Shown here in pieces: positions 20,666 to 31,700 of a DNA stretch of 64,000 nt. A program made the translations under genes and the position numbers. The notes under the pieces were generated by a model. That model was not told the DNA's origin. It searched no databases and saw only the letters and a list, made by a program, of their open reading frames with translations. Each line of letters begins with the position of its first letter. Within the stretch, counting starts at the first letter, position 1. Source of the DNA: Phytoseiulus persimilis (lineage: Eukaryota > Arthropoda > Arachnida > Mesostigmata > Phytoseiidae). The stretch lies in the NCBI GenBank assembly GCA_037576195.1, contig CM075103.1, positions 16,678,001-16,742,000 on the forward strand, written 5' to 3'.

Positions 20666-21480
20666 AGGGGCGAGCTACTGCAGCAGGGCAAAAAAACGGT
20701 ACCTAGTATATAATGAAAAGGCGATCGTACAGCGAGGGATATTTTCACAATTAAAAAAACCTGGAACGGTTCACCCTGTGGTTGAACCGGGGCGCAGAAA
20801 TGCGAGGAACCGAACGTTTAGTCGGGATACAGAATAAATTCGTCGATGAATGTATTGTTTTCGAAACACCCACGAAAAACGAGGCAACGATTTTCGAGGA
20901 GGCGATCGTACAGCGAGGAATGTATTCACAACTAAAAAATATATATATATATATTACACCTCACACGAAGGGGGACAGATTGCGATGGCAGCCCAACCCC
21001 ATCTCGTACGCGTCCGCCTGAGTTTCGGCATCGCGCCGCGTCGGCGCGGGCGGGTCGGTCCCGCGGCACGGGAGCACCCGGCAGGCTGCTAGGGGTCGGC
21101 TCGGTTTTCCACGCCTGGAGCGCGCGGAGGACGGACTCCTCGAGGCCCGCGGGGAACGGAGGCGGGACCGGGTTCCGAGTCCGGAACCGCCGGGCGGCGG
21201 TCGCCGCGTCGCAGAAGGCACTTCGGGAGTCGTAGTCTAGGGCGTCCCAGACCTAGCCGGTGGCGTACCGCAACTGGGCGTTGGGTGGGGAGTCAAAACG
21301 CCCCGAGGTCAGCACGGCTTGATGGAACATTCCTAGCGGACTGAACAAAAACGTCGACATCTTCGGGTTGGTCACTCAAACGTTTCGACAGAGAATAAAC
21401 CCCGAGGTCTGGGACGGTCGGAGTTTCGGTCCAAAAGAAAGGGTAAATGTCGGGGTCCCTAGGATCTAGCTACTGAAATT
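20666..21480. other. Putative BEL 3' region: direct repeats, AT tract, GC island
   Basis: After the pol stop there are two direct copies of a 40-bp word (GGCGATCGTACAGCGAGG at 20,720 and 20,900) and an (AT)n tract at 20,938-20,957. A very GC-rich block (21,020-21,240) is open on the minus strand (20,961-21,221, Arg/Ser/Pro-rich). A similar GC-rich block follows pol in the relics at 40.9, 49.5 and 51.5 kb. The minus frame has no family signal. Confidence 0.4.
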
Positions 21481-21572
21481 CTCAAGTTCCGATCGACCAT
21501 CTCGGGTCACCAAAATGTGTTAGAAGTGCTTTAGGCAGGGAACCAGTTGTAAATTGAGAATTTGGCCGGGGG

Positions 21573-21860
21573 TGTCACGCACTCGACAGAGTGCTTAGTG
21601 TTTATCGATAATACCGAATAATGTACATCCTCGACTGTACGCGTCGTGCTGCTTCTCTCCGTGCGGTAGGCCCACCGCGCATGTTCCGGCAGCGGCGATC
21701 CCGGTGGGCAGCCGACAGTGGGTCGGCAGTCAGGTGTCTCACAGCATTTGAGAGACAACGCACCGAGCACGAGAGAGCGGCCACGACGGCGTTTACAGGA
21801 GGATTCCAGATCCAGACCAGCGTTTTCCATCTTGTAGAATAAGCCCAAACAGTGGCATCA
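21573..21860 (+). repeat. Candidate solo or 3' LTR of BEL family 2
   Basis: About 288 bp starting TGTCACGC and ending GTGGCATCA, preceded by a purine-rich GGCCGGGGG, are clearly homologous to 52,086-52,372. Homology also covers about 80 bp upstream (GATCGACCATCTCGGGTCA). Both copies follow a BEL pol C-terminus and a GC-rich block, so they are best read as 3' LTRs. No second LTR or TSD is found. Confidence 0.5.
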
Positions 21861-21970
21861 CACAGACCCAGTGCTGGGTGAATTTCTGCAGAGGTAACGG
21901 GTCAGGTCGACCCGCTCCCTTATTATCTTCTCCAACTGAATCATCGGAGGGAACTCCGACCGGCCTAGAA

Positions 21971-22010
21971 TGAAAGGTGACAAATGATCATGATCATTTG
22001 TCACCTTTCA
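21971..22010. repeat. Perfect 40-bp palindrome
   Basis: The 20-base half TGAAAGGTGACAAATGATCA is followed directly by its exact reverse complement, with no spacer. The same GGTGAC word is repeated just after it. On the minus strand it lies 10 bp past the stop of the short frame ending at 22,020, so it could be a 3' UTR hairpin. Its centre (ATCATGAT) equals the target duplication of the nearby hAT insertion. Confidence 0.85.
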
Positions 22011-22019
22011 GGTGACAAT

Positions 22020-23223
22020 CTATGCAAAATAAAGATATCTGTCATTGGAAGCGAACGTACCGACGTGGAGCCATAACGTAGCGAACGCTCCTGCGACTAC
22101 GATGAAGATGAGGGAGCATTCATACAATTGCACGATTGCTCTACGGAGTTGGACCACCCCGCATTGCAGTGGACGCAGGAAAATGAGTAATCAGCCAATC
22201 CGAACCCTCGATCATGATTAGAGCTCCCGGACATTTTCCGGATTTTTCCGGATGACCGGACATTCTTTTTTTTGCGGAAAGCGGACATTTTGCCTGCAAC
22301 CGGTCAAGGAGGCGAACATGCAAATTTCGGACTTTCTCTAGATAAATTGAGCATTTGAGAGTATTGAATGAGGACCCCTTTTATCGGACTAACTTAGGTA
22401 CCGTCACAGGCTTTTTATTCGTCGAAAAGTAGGTCCGCATAAACTGTATCGATGAGGGCCTCTTCGTGTTCGATCGTGACAAGCTATGTCTCCTGTCCGA
22501 AAAAAGGTTCTTGTACATGGAAAAGGAACGGGTCATCGACTCAAGGTTTCAGCGAAAGCTGTCCGCAGGTTTTACTTTTATCTTCGAGACGAACAATTTG
22601 ATTTCCTCAAAATTTTCATGAGGGTGGAATGCGGTGCTCAGAAATGTACCCCAGCATGTAATCACTGGCTCAGGTGATTTCATATCGACGAAGCCGCCAG
22701 AGGGCATTACCTCCATCGCTCCGCAGATAAAGAGCGAGGATCGATATTCCGGCTGCTGGGAAACCGCTCTTCACTCATCCCCTTAAAATCCCGGAATCAT
22801 CTCGCGCTCTGTTGCCCGAAACCCATCGATTCTTTTGATGGGGAAATTCATTCAAAGTCATGGTTGGCCACTCGATCTGTGAGCCTGAAAACCGGACATT
22901 TCCTCGGTTGCTCAAGAAAACCGGACAAACGGACGGAAAAGGACATGTCCGGTCATATGGGAGCTTTAATCATGATCCGTTTGCCACCAGCGGTTACTCG
23001 AAATAAAAACGCCCAGCCCTTCTGGGCCCTGAGTCGCCGTGACGGCAGCGACTCGCAGGACCGCACTTTGTTCATGGGTTAGCGTGGTCGCGCCTGCGAT
23101 CACCACGTCGAGCCCTCTGGAGTTCCGTTCGTTGTTTTGGGATACCGACATCGTGGGTTCCAGAAAATTCTTCCCAAAGCTCGAGAACTCTGTGGAGGAG
23201 TGCTCGAGAGCACCCCCTTTCAT
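22020..23223 (-). pseudogene. Locus X: small membrane-protein-like gene broken by a hAT insertion
   Basis: An ATG at 23,221-23,223 opens a frame starting MKGGA, which runs to the hAT insertion at 22,968. Past the insertion, a minus-strand frame (about 22,170-22,020) encodes a hydrophobic segment ('SLIFIVVAGAFATLWLHVG') and a stop. The upstream sequence and first codons match locus Y at 46.2-46.6 kb, whose product also has one hydrophobic segment. The two halves are not in one frame as they stand, so this copy is probably dead. Function is unknown. Confidence 0.4.
22219..22968. mobile_element. Non-autonomous hAT, 750 bp
   Basis: The ends TAGAGCTCCC and GGGAGCTTTA form short TIRs (one mismatch). 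Subterminal CCGGACA repeats lie at both sides. A perfect 8-bp duplication ATCATGAT flanks it (22,211-22,218 and 22,969-22,976). No transposase frame is present. The 8-bp TSD and TA-GCTCC ends indicate hAT; the TIR differs from the complete element at 2.5 kb, so it is another family. Confidence 0.85.
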
Positions 23224-23262
23224 ACGATTTTGGCGAGAGTTCTTCTCCAGATAAGGTCGTAT

Positions 23263-23431
23263 CATACGACCGTATCTCGCATTTCCCGTAGTACGGAGTA
23301 CGGCAATTGAATTGCCGTACCGGCCCAGTACGGCAATTCAATTTCCGTACTTCCTGGTACGGAAATTCATTTTCGCCGCCCCGGTACGGAAAATCTATTG
23401 CCGTACTCCGTACTACGGAATATGATGTCTA
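23263..23431. mobile_element. Hairpin-forming insertion with 7-bp duplication
   Basis: 169 bp of nested inverted words (CCGTAGTACGGAGTACGGCA and its complement, GTACGGAAAT) are flanked by GTCGTAT on both sides (23,256-23,262 and 23,432-23,438). The empty site is seen in the homologous locus at about 46,500, where GGTCGTATGCCAGTT is uninterrupted. The superfamily is unknown; 7-8 bp TSDs fit several DNA transposon groups. Confidence 0.7.
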
Positions 23432-23438
23432 GTCGTAT

Positions 23439-23580
23439 GTCAGTTCAGTCGGAGAAAAATTCCTTGACAAAGATGTCTCGACAGACATCAGCTCGGAGTT
23501 CCTCTATGGAATTCGAACCATTGACCTGATACAGTATTTAGTGAAGTCTCTACTCATAGCAGGCGAGATAGGCATTTCCG
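23439..23580 (-). repeat. Upstream region shared by loci X and Y
   Basis: GTCAGTTCAGTCGGA, then GATGTCTCGACAGACATCAGCT and GAATTCGAACCATTGA, are repeated with about 85% identity at 46,510-46,620. The block precedes the MKGGA start codons in both loci. It may be a shared promoter or 5' UTR, or the end of an older repeat. Confidence 0.5.
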
Positions 23581-23755
23581 CAAAACAGATCTGTAATCGC
23601 GTAATCGTGCATTCGAGTAATGTCACATGCAATGCTCCCCACATCGGAAGATTCCGGCTGTAATCTACGAACGACTGTTCTGTGTAGGAGGGAGTTGTTG
23701 AGTAGTTGATGTTTTACCCAGAGCGGTCGTCGGCACTATGCGGATAGTCAGGGTC

Positions 23756-24028
23756 CCTTTGTTTCCCGGCTGAACCTCTCAGCCAGCCCTCAGAAGTGTC
23801 CCGGAATCACCCGCGGTATTGCTTCAGTAACACTCCCTATGGCCTCGCAAATCCCATTGCGGGCGGTGGGCTTGGTTCTTAAGATGGTTCAGACTTAATT
23901 CTGATATGAATTAAAACCTCTTTTTACCACATAAGAAATTTGTTTTCCCGGCCGGGGCTCGAACCCGCGATTGCTAGCTTAGCGTGGCACCCAAGGCGTT
24001 GGTTTATGCCACACGGCCAACGAGCCGA
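23756..24028 (-). mobile_element. tRNA-derived SINE, copy 1
   Basis: 273 bp flanked by a perfect 15-bp target duplication CGGATAGTCAGGGTC (23,741-23,755 and 24,029-24,043). On the minus strand it starts with a tRNA-like head: an A-box-like TGGCCGTGTGGC and a B box GGGTTCGAGCCC. It ends in an A-rich tail (the T-rich plus-strand start). A second copy of the same length lies at 42,079-42,351. Such SINEs are transcribed by RNA polymerase III and moved by a LINE. Confidence 0.9.
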
Positions 24029-24146
24029 CGGATAGTCAGGGTCGACGCCAGTCGAATGGGCGAAGCGTCGGTTTACTACAATTACTATAAATTACTGAGA
24101 TAGAGCTCGGACGTCTGAAGACTTAGGTCGGGCGTCAGCAATCGCT

Positions 24147-24795
24147 GTGTATCCCTTCCGCGTCAGTGACTATGAAAGCCGGAGTAAAGTTCAGTGTGTT
24201 GGGGCAGCCAAACATTCTGCCCGTCAGAATTGTCGTCTTCATTCGCTAGCCGTCGTCTCTAGGCAAGTATCGTACGCGCCACCGATCTTCTCGTCCAGCC
24301 GCGAAAAGCTAGAGCCAGGCCCAGAAGGCTTATCAGGTATGGTGGGAGCGCTTGAAGCAGTGATTGCAGAGACCGCTGAGGAAGATTCTCAGAAAAAACT
24401 CGTTGCCGTGCCGAGAACCAGAGACAGTCTTAGCGATGGTCAACCAGAGACAGTCTTAGCGATGGTCAACCAGAGACCGCTTTGGTGCTGCAGGGCGATC
24501 CCGATGAGTTTGGCACTGTCTGCCCAGCGGATCTCCACTACAGAGCCAAACAGAGTTCAGAGACCAAGTGGAAAGCAAACGACCGCGAAGCGGCGAATCT
24601 GAGAGTATTCTCGAAGCGCTGGGAACATAAGCAGAACATTCTGCGAGCGCTGTGGAAAAAGTTCCGGGCGAATACCCGTCCTTCGCGAGCACACTGGCCG
24701 TTGTGCCGCGTTCTCAGTCTATCCGGCGGGGAGAGAACGGATCGACGCAAGCGATCCTGTTTAATCAGGATTGCCACAGGCGAAATCGACGATGA
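24147..24795 (+). pseudogene. BEL/Pao integrase C-terminus, relic 3
   Basis: Frames at 24,330-24,795 match relic 2: 'VCPADLHYRAKQ', 'KANDREAANLRVFSKRWEHKQNILRALWKKF', 'SRAHWPLCRVLSLSGGERTDRRKRSC'. A 30-bp internal duplication (GACAGTCTTAGCGATGGTCAACCAGAGA, 24,422-24,475) breaks the frame. The catalytic core is absent. Confidence 0.75.
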
Positions 24796-24958
24796 GACCG
24801 TTGGCTGTGCAGATCGTGAACGGTTCTCTCAAAGGAATTTTCTGCTGTTCGGAGAATGAGTGCCTCTGGTAGGTGTTGATGGTGCTCTTCTGGGGGCGGA
24901 TGTATGTTCCATCCATAATTCCGGGATCGATCTCACCATACTTCTGGAAGTCTGGGCG
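24761..24958 (-). pseudogene. DDE-transposase-like 'DGTYI' fragment
   Basis: The minus-strand frame has 'IMDGTYIRPQKSTINTYQRH', then 'FSEQQKIPLREPF' and 'ANGLIVDFACG'. A DGTY-I-QKS-QR-YS-K-L-KPF-DGYI-G pattern is common in a group of animal DDE transposases. It is a short internal fragment. Its upstream end overlaps a sequence resembling a satellite monomer (GTATGGTGAGATCGATCCCG). Confidence 0.5.
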
Positions 24959-24970
24959 GGTTATTGCGGG

Positions 24971-25073
24971 ACCAGCCGGCCTTTGGCCGACTGGAGTCGG
25001 CCGCGCTGCGCGCGGTTGGACGGCGCTCCCTGCCATCGAGGCACTTTTCTCTCCTTTCACTGGGTCAGCATTC
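24971..25073 (+). repeat. Satellite leader, copy 1 (hairpin-containing)
   Basis: About 103 bp beginning ACCAGCCGGCC contain the hairpin GGCCGACT-GG-AGTCGGCC (24,985-25,002), a GCGCTGCGCGC tract and CTTTCACTGGGTCAGCATTC. They are nearly identical to 28,607-28,709 and partly to 48-90. The leader stands immediately before the first monomers of array A. Confidence 0.85.
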
Positions 25074-28000
25074 TGATTTTGAAAAATATGGTCAGTATGA
25101 CCCCGGAATCACCCCTCCGGAGTTGGGAAGTAATGCTCAGATTAGTCACGGAATCACCTCTCCACAGTTGGAAATTAATGCTTAGAATGAGTCCGGAATC
25201 ACCCCTCCAGAGTTGGAGAGTAATGCTCGGATTGACCCCGGAATCACCCCTACAGAGTTGGAAAGAAATGCTCAGATTGGCCCCGGAATCACCCCTGCAG
25301 AGTTGGAAAGTAATTCTCAGATTGATCACGGAATCACCTCTCCAGAGTTGGAAATTAATGCTCAGATTGAGCCCGGAATCACCCCTCCAGAGTTGGGAAG
25401 TAATGCTCAGATTGGTCTCGGAATCACCCCTTCAGAGTTGGAAAGTAATCCTCAAATTAGTCACGGAATCACCTCTCCAGAGTTGGAAATTGATGCTTAG
25501 AATGAGTCCGGAATCACCCCTCCAGAGTTGGAAAGTAATACTCAGATTGGTCACGGAATCACCTCTTCAGAGTTGGAAATTAATGCTCAGATTGAGCCCG
25601 GAATCACCCCTCCAGAGTTGGGAAGTAATGCTCAGATTGGTCACGGAATCACCTCTCCAGAGTTGGACATAAATGCTCAGATTGACCCCGGAATCAACCC
25701 TTCAGAGTTGGAAAGTAATGCTCAGATTGGTCACGGAATCACCTCTCCAGAGTTGGAAATTAATGCTCAGATTGACCCCGGAATCACCCCTACAGAGTTG
25801 GAAAGTAATGCTCAGATTGGTCACGGAATCACCTCTCCAGAGTTGGAAATTGATGCTCAGATTGAGCCCGGAATCACCCCTCCAGAGTTGGGAAGTAATG
25901 CTCAGATTGGTCACGGAATCACCTCTCCAGAGTTGGAAAGAAATGCTCAGATTGAGCCCGGAACCACCCCTCCAGAGTTGGGAAGTAATGCTCAGATTGG
26001 TCACGGAATCACCTCTCCAGAGTTGGAAAGAAATGCTCAGATTGACCCCGGAATCAACCCTTCAGAGTTGGAAAGTAATGCTGAGATTGGTCACGGAATC
26101 ACCTCTCCAGAGTTGGAAATTAATGCTCAGATTGACCCCGGAATCACCCCTACAGAGTTGGAAAGTAATGCTCAGATTGGTCACGGAATCACCTCTCCAG
26201 AGTTGGAAATTGATGCTCAGATTGAGCCCGGAATCACCCCTCCAGAGTTGGGAAGTAATGCTCAGATTGGTCACGGAATCACCTCTCCAGAGTTGGAAAG
26301 AAATGCTCAGATTGAGCCCGGAACCACCCCTCCAGAGTTGGGAAGTAATGCTCAGATTGGTCACGGAATCACCTCTCCAGAGTTGGAAGGAAATGCTCAG
26401 ATTGACCCCGGAATCACCCCTACAGAGGTGGGAAGTAATGCTCGGATTGGTCACGGAATCACCTCTCCAGAGTTGGAAATTAATGCTTAGATTGAGCCCG
26501 GAATCACCCATCCAGAGTTGGGAAGTGATGCTCAGATTGGTCACGGAATCACCTCTCCAGAGTTGGAAAGAAATGCTCAGATTGGTCTCGGAATCAACCC
26601 TTCAGAGTTGGAAAGTAATGCTCAGATTGGTCACGGAATCACCTCTCCAGAGTTGGAAATTAATGCTCAGATTGGTCACGGAATCACCTCTCCAGAGTTG
26701 GAAATTAATGCTCAGATTGAGCCCGGAATCACCCCTCCAGAGTTGGGAAGTAATGCTCAGATTGGTCACGGAATCACCTCTCCAGAGTTGGAAAGAAATG
26801 CTCAGATTGACCCCGGAATCACCCCTACAGAGTTGGGAAGTAATGCTCAGATGGGTCACGGAATCACCTCTGCAGAGTTGGAAAGAAATGCTCGGATTGA
26901 CCCCGGAATCACCCCTACAGAGTTGGAAAGTAATGCTCAGATTGGTCACGGAATCACCTCTCCAGAGTTGGAAATTAATGCTCAGGCTGACCCCGGAATC
27001 ACCCCTACAGAGTTGGAAAGTAATGCTCAGATTGGTCACGGAATCACCTCTCCAGAGTTGGAAATTAATGCTCAGATTGAGCCCGGAATCACCCCTCCAG
27101 AGTTGGGAAGTAATGCTCAGATTGGTCACGGAATCACCTCTCCAGAGTTGGAAATTAATGCTCAGATTGAGCCCGGAATCACCCCTCCAGAGTTGGGAAG
27201 TAATGCTCAGATTGGTCACGGAATCACCTCTCCAGAGTTGGAAAGAAATGCTCAGATCGACCCCGGAATCACCCCTACAGAGTTGGGAAGTAATGCTCAG
27301 ATTGGTCACGGAATCACCTCTCCAGAGTTGGAAAGAAATGCTCAGACTGACCCCGGAATCACCCCTACAGAGTTGGGAAGTAATGCTCAGATTGGTCACG
27401 GAATCACCTCTCCAGAGTTGGAAATTAATGCTCAGATTGAGCCCGGAATCACCCCTCCAGAGTTGGGAAGTAATGCTCAGATTGGTCACGGAATCACCTC
27501 TCCAGAGTTGGAAAGAAATGCTCAGATTGACCCCGGAATCACCCCTACAGAGTTGGGAAGTAATGCTCAGATTGGTCACGGAATCACCTCTGCAGAGTTG
27601 GAAAGAAATGCTCGGATTGACCCCGGAATCACCCCTACAGAGTTGGAAAGTAATGCTCAGATTGGTCACGGAATCACCTCTCCAGAGTTGGAAATTAATG
27701 CTCAGATTGACCCCGGAATCACCCCTACAGAGTTGGAAAGTAATGCTCAGATTGGTCACGGAATCACCTCTCCAGAGTTGGAAATTAATGCTCAGATTGA
27801 GCTCGGAATCACCCCTCCAGAGTTGGGAAGTAATGCTCAGATTGGTCACGGAATCACCTCTCCAGAGTTGGAAAGAAATGCTCGGATTGACCCCGGAATC
27901 ACCCCTACAGAGTTGGAAAGTAATGCTCAGATTGGTCACGGAATCACCTCTCCAGAGTTGGAAGGAAATGCTCAGATTGGTCTCGGAGTCACCCCTCCAG

Positions 28001-28550
28001 AGTTGGAAAGTAATGGTCAGGTTGGTCTCGGAATCAGCCCTCCAGCTTTTGAAAAGTATGGTCAGGTTGGTCCCGGAATCACCCCTCCAGAGTTGGGAAG
28101 TAATGGTCAGATTGGTCTCGGAATCACCCCTCCAGAGTTGGGAAGTAATGCTCAGATTGACCCCGGAATCAACCCTCCAGAGTTGGGAAGTAATGCTCAG
28201 ATTGACCCCGGAATCAACCCTCCAGAGTTGGGAAGTAATGCTCAGATCGGTCTCGAAATCACCCCTCTAGAGTTGGAAAGTAATGCTCAGATTGAGCCCG
28301 GAATCACCCCTCCAGACTCGGAGAAGTATGGTCAGGTTGGTCATGGAATCACTCCTCCAGAGTTGGGAAGTAATGGTCAGATTGGTCCCGGAATCACCCC
28401 TCCAGCTTTCGAAAAGTATGGTCAGATTGGTCCCGGAATCACCCCTCCACGTTCTGGAAAGCATGGTCAGATCGGTTCCGGAATCACCCCTCCAGCTTTT
28501 GAAAAGTATGGTCAGATTGGTCCCGGAATCACCCTCACATCTTTCAGAGA
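25074..28550 (+). repeat. 45-bp satellite array A (alternating dimers)
   Basis: About 77 tandem monomers of 45 bp. The core reads AGTTGGAAAGTAATGCTCAG, then ATT, a variable five-base block (GGTCA, GGTCT, GAGCC or GACCC), CGGAATCAC and CCCTCCAG. Down most of the array the GGTCACGGAATCACCTCT type alternates with the GACCC/GAGCC type, giving a 90-bp dimer. The last 11 monomers (28,010-28,550) diverge, with GGTCAG in place of GCTCAG and CTTTYGAAAAGTATG in place of AGTTGGAAAGTAATG. Because 45 is a multiple of three, long frames are open on both strands, but frame 1 has TAG stops at 25,186, 25,498 and 26,488. Confidence 0.97.
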
Positions 28551-28606
28551 AAGTGCGGACAAACAGACAAACTGACAAACTCACAGACGAAGCCGATCCT
28601 TACTAT
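28551..28606 (+). repeat. Array A tail (8-bp GACAAACT repeats)
   Basis: AAGTGCGGACAAACAGACAAACTGACAAACTCACAGACGAAGCCGAT (in parts) is an 8-bp (GACAAACT-like) repeat, followed by CCTTACTATA. The same tail ends array B, its two truncated copies and, inverted, array C. It abuts leader copy 2. Confidence 0.85.
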
Positions 28607-28709
28607 ACCAGCCGGCCTTTGGCCGACTGGAGTCGGCCGCGCTGCGCGCACTTGGACGGCGCTCCCTACCATCGAGGCACTTTTCTCTCCCTTCACTGGG
28701 TCAGCATTC
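28607..28709 (+). repeat. Satellite leader, copy 2
   Basis: Near-identical to 24,971-25,073, including the hairpin at 28,621-28,638. It stands directly after the tail of array A and before array B, so the two units are joined head to tail. Confidence 0.85.
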
Positions 28710-31700
28710 CAACTTTGAAAAGTATGGTCAGATTGGTGTCGGAATCACCCCTCTAGAGTTGGAAAGTAATGCTCAGACTGACCCCGGAATCACCCCTCCA
28801 GAGTTGGAAAGTAATGCTCAGATTGGTCTCGGAATCACCCCCCCAGAGTTGGAAAGTAATGCTCAGATTGAGCCCGGAATCACCCCTCCAGAGTTGGAAA
28901 GTAATGCTCAGATTGGTCTCGGAATCACCCCTCCAGAGTTGGAAAGTAATGCTCAGATTGAGCCCGGAATCACCCCTCCAGAGTTGGGAAGTAATGCTCA
29001 GATCGGTCTCGAAATCACCCCTCCAGAGTTGGGAAGTAATGCTCAGATTGACCCCGGAATCAACCCTCCAGAGTTGGGAAGTAATGCTCAGATCGGTCTC
29101 GAAATCACCCCTCCAGAGTTGGGAAGTAATGCTCAGATTGACCCCGGAATCAACCCTCCAGAGTTGGGAAGTAATGCTCAGATTGACCCCGGAATCAACC
29201 CTCCAGAGTTGGGAAGTAATGCTCAGATCGGTCTCGAAATCACCCCTCTAGAGTTGGAAAGTAATGCTCAGATTGAGCCCGGAATCACCCCTCCAGAGTT
29301 GGGAAGTAATGCTCAGATTGGTCTCGGAATCACCCCTCCAGAGTTGGGAAGTAATGCTCAGATCGGTCTCGAAATCACCCCTCCAGAGTTGGAAAGTAAT
29401 GCTCAGATCGGTCTCGAAATCACCCCTCCAGAGTTGGAAAGTAATGCTCAGATTGAGCCCAGAATCACCCCTCCAGAGTTGGAAAGTAATGCTCAGATCG
29501 GTCTCGAAATCACCCCTCCAGAGTTGGAAAGTAATGCTCAGATTGACCCCGGAATCACCCCTCCAGAGTTGGGAAGTAATGCTCAGATCGGTCTCGAAAT
29601 CACCCCTCCAGAGTTGGAAAGTAATGCTCAGATTGGTCTCGGAATCACCCCTCCAGAGTTGGGAAGTAATGCTCAGATTGGTCTCGAAATCACCCCTCCA
29701 GAGTTGGGAAGTAATGCTCAGATCGGTCTCGAAATCACCCCTCCAGAGTTGGGAAGTAATGCTCAGATTGACCCCGGAATCAACCCTCCAGAGTTGGGAA
29801 GTAATGCTCAGATTGACCCCGGAATCAACCCTCCAGAGTTGGGACGTAATGCTCAGATCGGTCTCGAAATCACCCCTCTAGAGTTGGAAAGTAATGCTCA
29901 GATTGAGCCCGGAATCACCCCTCCAGAGTTGGGAAGTAATGCTCAGATTGGTCTCGGAATCACCCCTCCAGAGTTGGGAAGTAATGCTCAGATCGGTCTC
30001 GAAATCACCCCTCCAGAGTTGGAAAGTAATGCTCAGATCGGTCTCGAAATCACCCCTCCAGAGTTGGAAAGTAATGCTCAGATTGAGCCCAGAATCACCC
30101 CTCCAGAGTTGGAAAGTAATGCTCAGATCGGTCTCGAAATCACCCCTCCAGAGTTGGAAAGTAATGCTCAGATTGACCCCGGAATCACCCCTCCAGAGTT
30201 GGGAAGTAATGCTCAGATCGGTCTCGAAATCACCCCTCCAGAGTTGGAAAGTAATGCTCAGATTGGTCTCGGAATCACCCCTCCAGAGTTGGGAAGTAAT
30301 GCTCAGATTGGTCTCGAAATCACCCCTCCAGAGTTGGAAAGTAATGCTCAGATTGAGCCCGGAATCACCCCTCCAGAGTTGGAAAGTAATGCTCAGATCG
30401 GTCTCGAAATCACCCCTCCAGAGTTGGAAAGTAATGCTCAGATTGGTCTCGGAATCACCCCTCCAGAGTTGGAAAGTAATGCTCAGATTGACCCCGGAAT
30501 CACCCCTCCAGAGTTGGGAAGTAATGCTCAGATCGGTCTCGAAATCACCCCTCCAGAGTTGGAAAGTAATGCTCGGATTGAGCCCGGAATCACCCCTCCA
30601 GAGTTGGAAAGTAATGCTCAGATCGGTCTCGAAATCACCCCTCCAGAGTTGGAAAGTAATGCTCAGATTGAGCCCGGAATCACCCCTCCAGAGTTGGAAA
30701 GTAATGCCCAGATTGGTCTCGGAATCACCCCTCCAGAGTTGGGAAGTAATGCTCAGATCGGTCTCGAAATCACCCCTCCAGAGTTGGAAAGTAATGCTCA
30801 GATCGGTCTCGAAATCACCCCTCCAGAGTTGGGAAGTAATGCTCAGATTGACCCCGGAATCAACCCTCCAGAGTTGGGAAGTAATGCTCAGATCGGTCTC
30901 GAAATCACCCCTCTAGAGTTGGGAAGTAATGCTCAGATTGGTCTCGGAATCACCCCTCCAGAGTTGGAAAGTAATGCTCAGATTGAGCCCGGAATCACCC
31001 CTCCAGAGTTGGGAAGTAATGCTCAGATTGGTCTCGGAATCACCCCTCCAGAGTTGGGAAGTAATGCTCAGATCGGTCTCGAAATCACCCCTCCAGAGTT
31101 GGAAAGTAATGCTCAGATCGGTCTCGAAATCACCCCTCCAGAGTTGGAAAGTAATGCTCAGATTGAGCCCGGAATCACCCCTCCAGAGTTGGAAAGTAAT
31201 GCTCAGATCGGTCTCGAAATCACCCCTCCAGAGTTGGAAAGTAATGCTCAGATTGACCCCGGAATCACCCCTCCAGAGTTGGGAAGTAATGCTCAGATCG
31301 GTCTCGAAATCACCCCTCCAGAGTTGGAAAGTAATGCTCAGATTGGTCTCGGAATCACCCCTCCAGAGTTGGGAAGTAATGCTCAGATTGGTCTCGAAAT
31401 CACCCCTCCAGAGTTGGAAAGTAATGCTCAGATTGAGCCCGGAATCACCCCTCCAGAGTTGAAAAGTAATGCTCAGATCGGTCTCGAAATCACCCCTCCA
31501 GAGTTGGAAAGTAATGCTCAGATTGACCCCGGAATCACCCCTCCAGAGTTGGGAAGTAATGCTCAGATTGGTCTCGGAATCACCCCTCCAGAGTTGGAAA
31601 GTAATGCTCAGATTGGTCTCGGAATCACCCCTCCAGAGTTGGAAAGTAATGCTCAGATTGACCGCGGAATCACCCCTCCAGAGTTGGGAAGTAATGCTCA

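Noticed and set aside
21020-21240. CpG island or rRNA-like GC-rich block
   Set aside because: No rRNA helix motif or homology is seen; it lies where other BEL copies have GC-rich 3' sequence.
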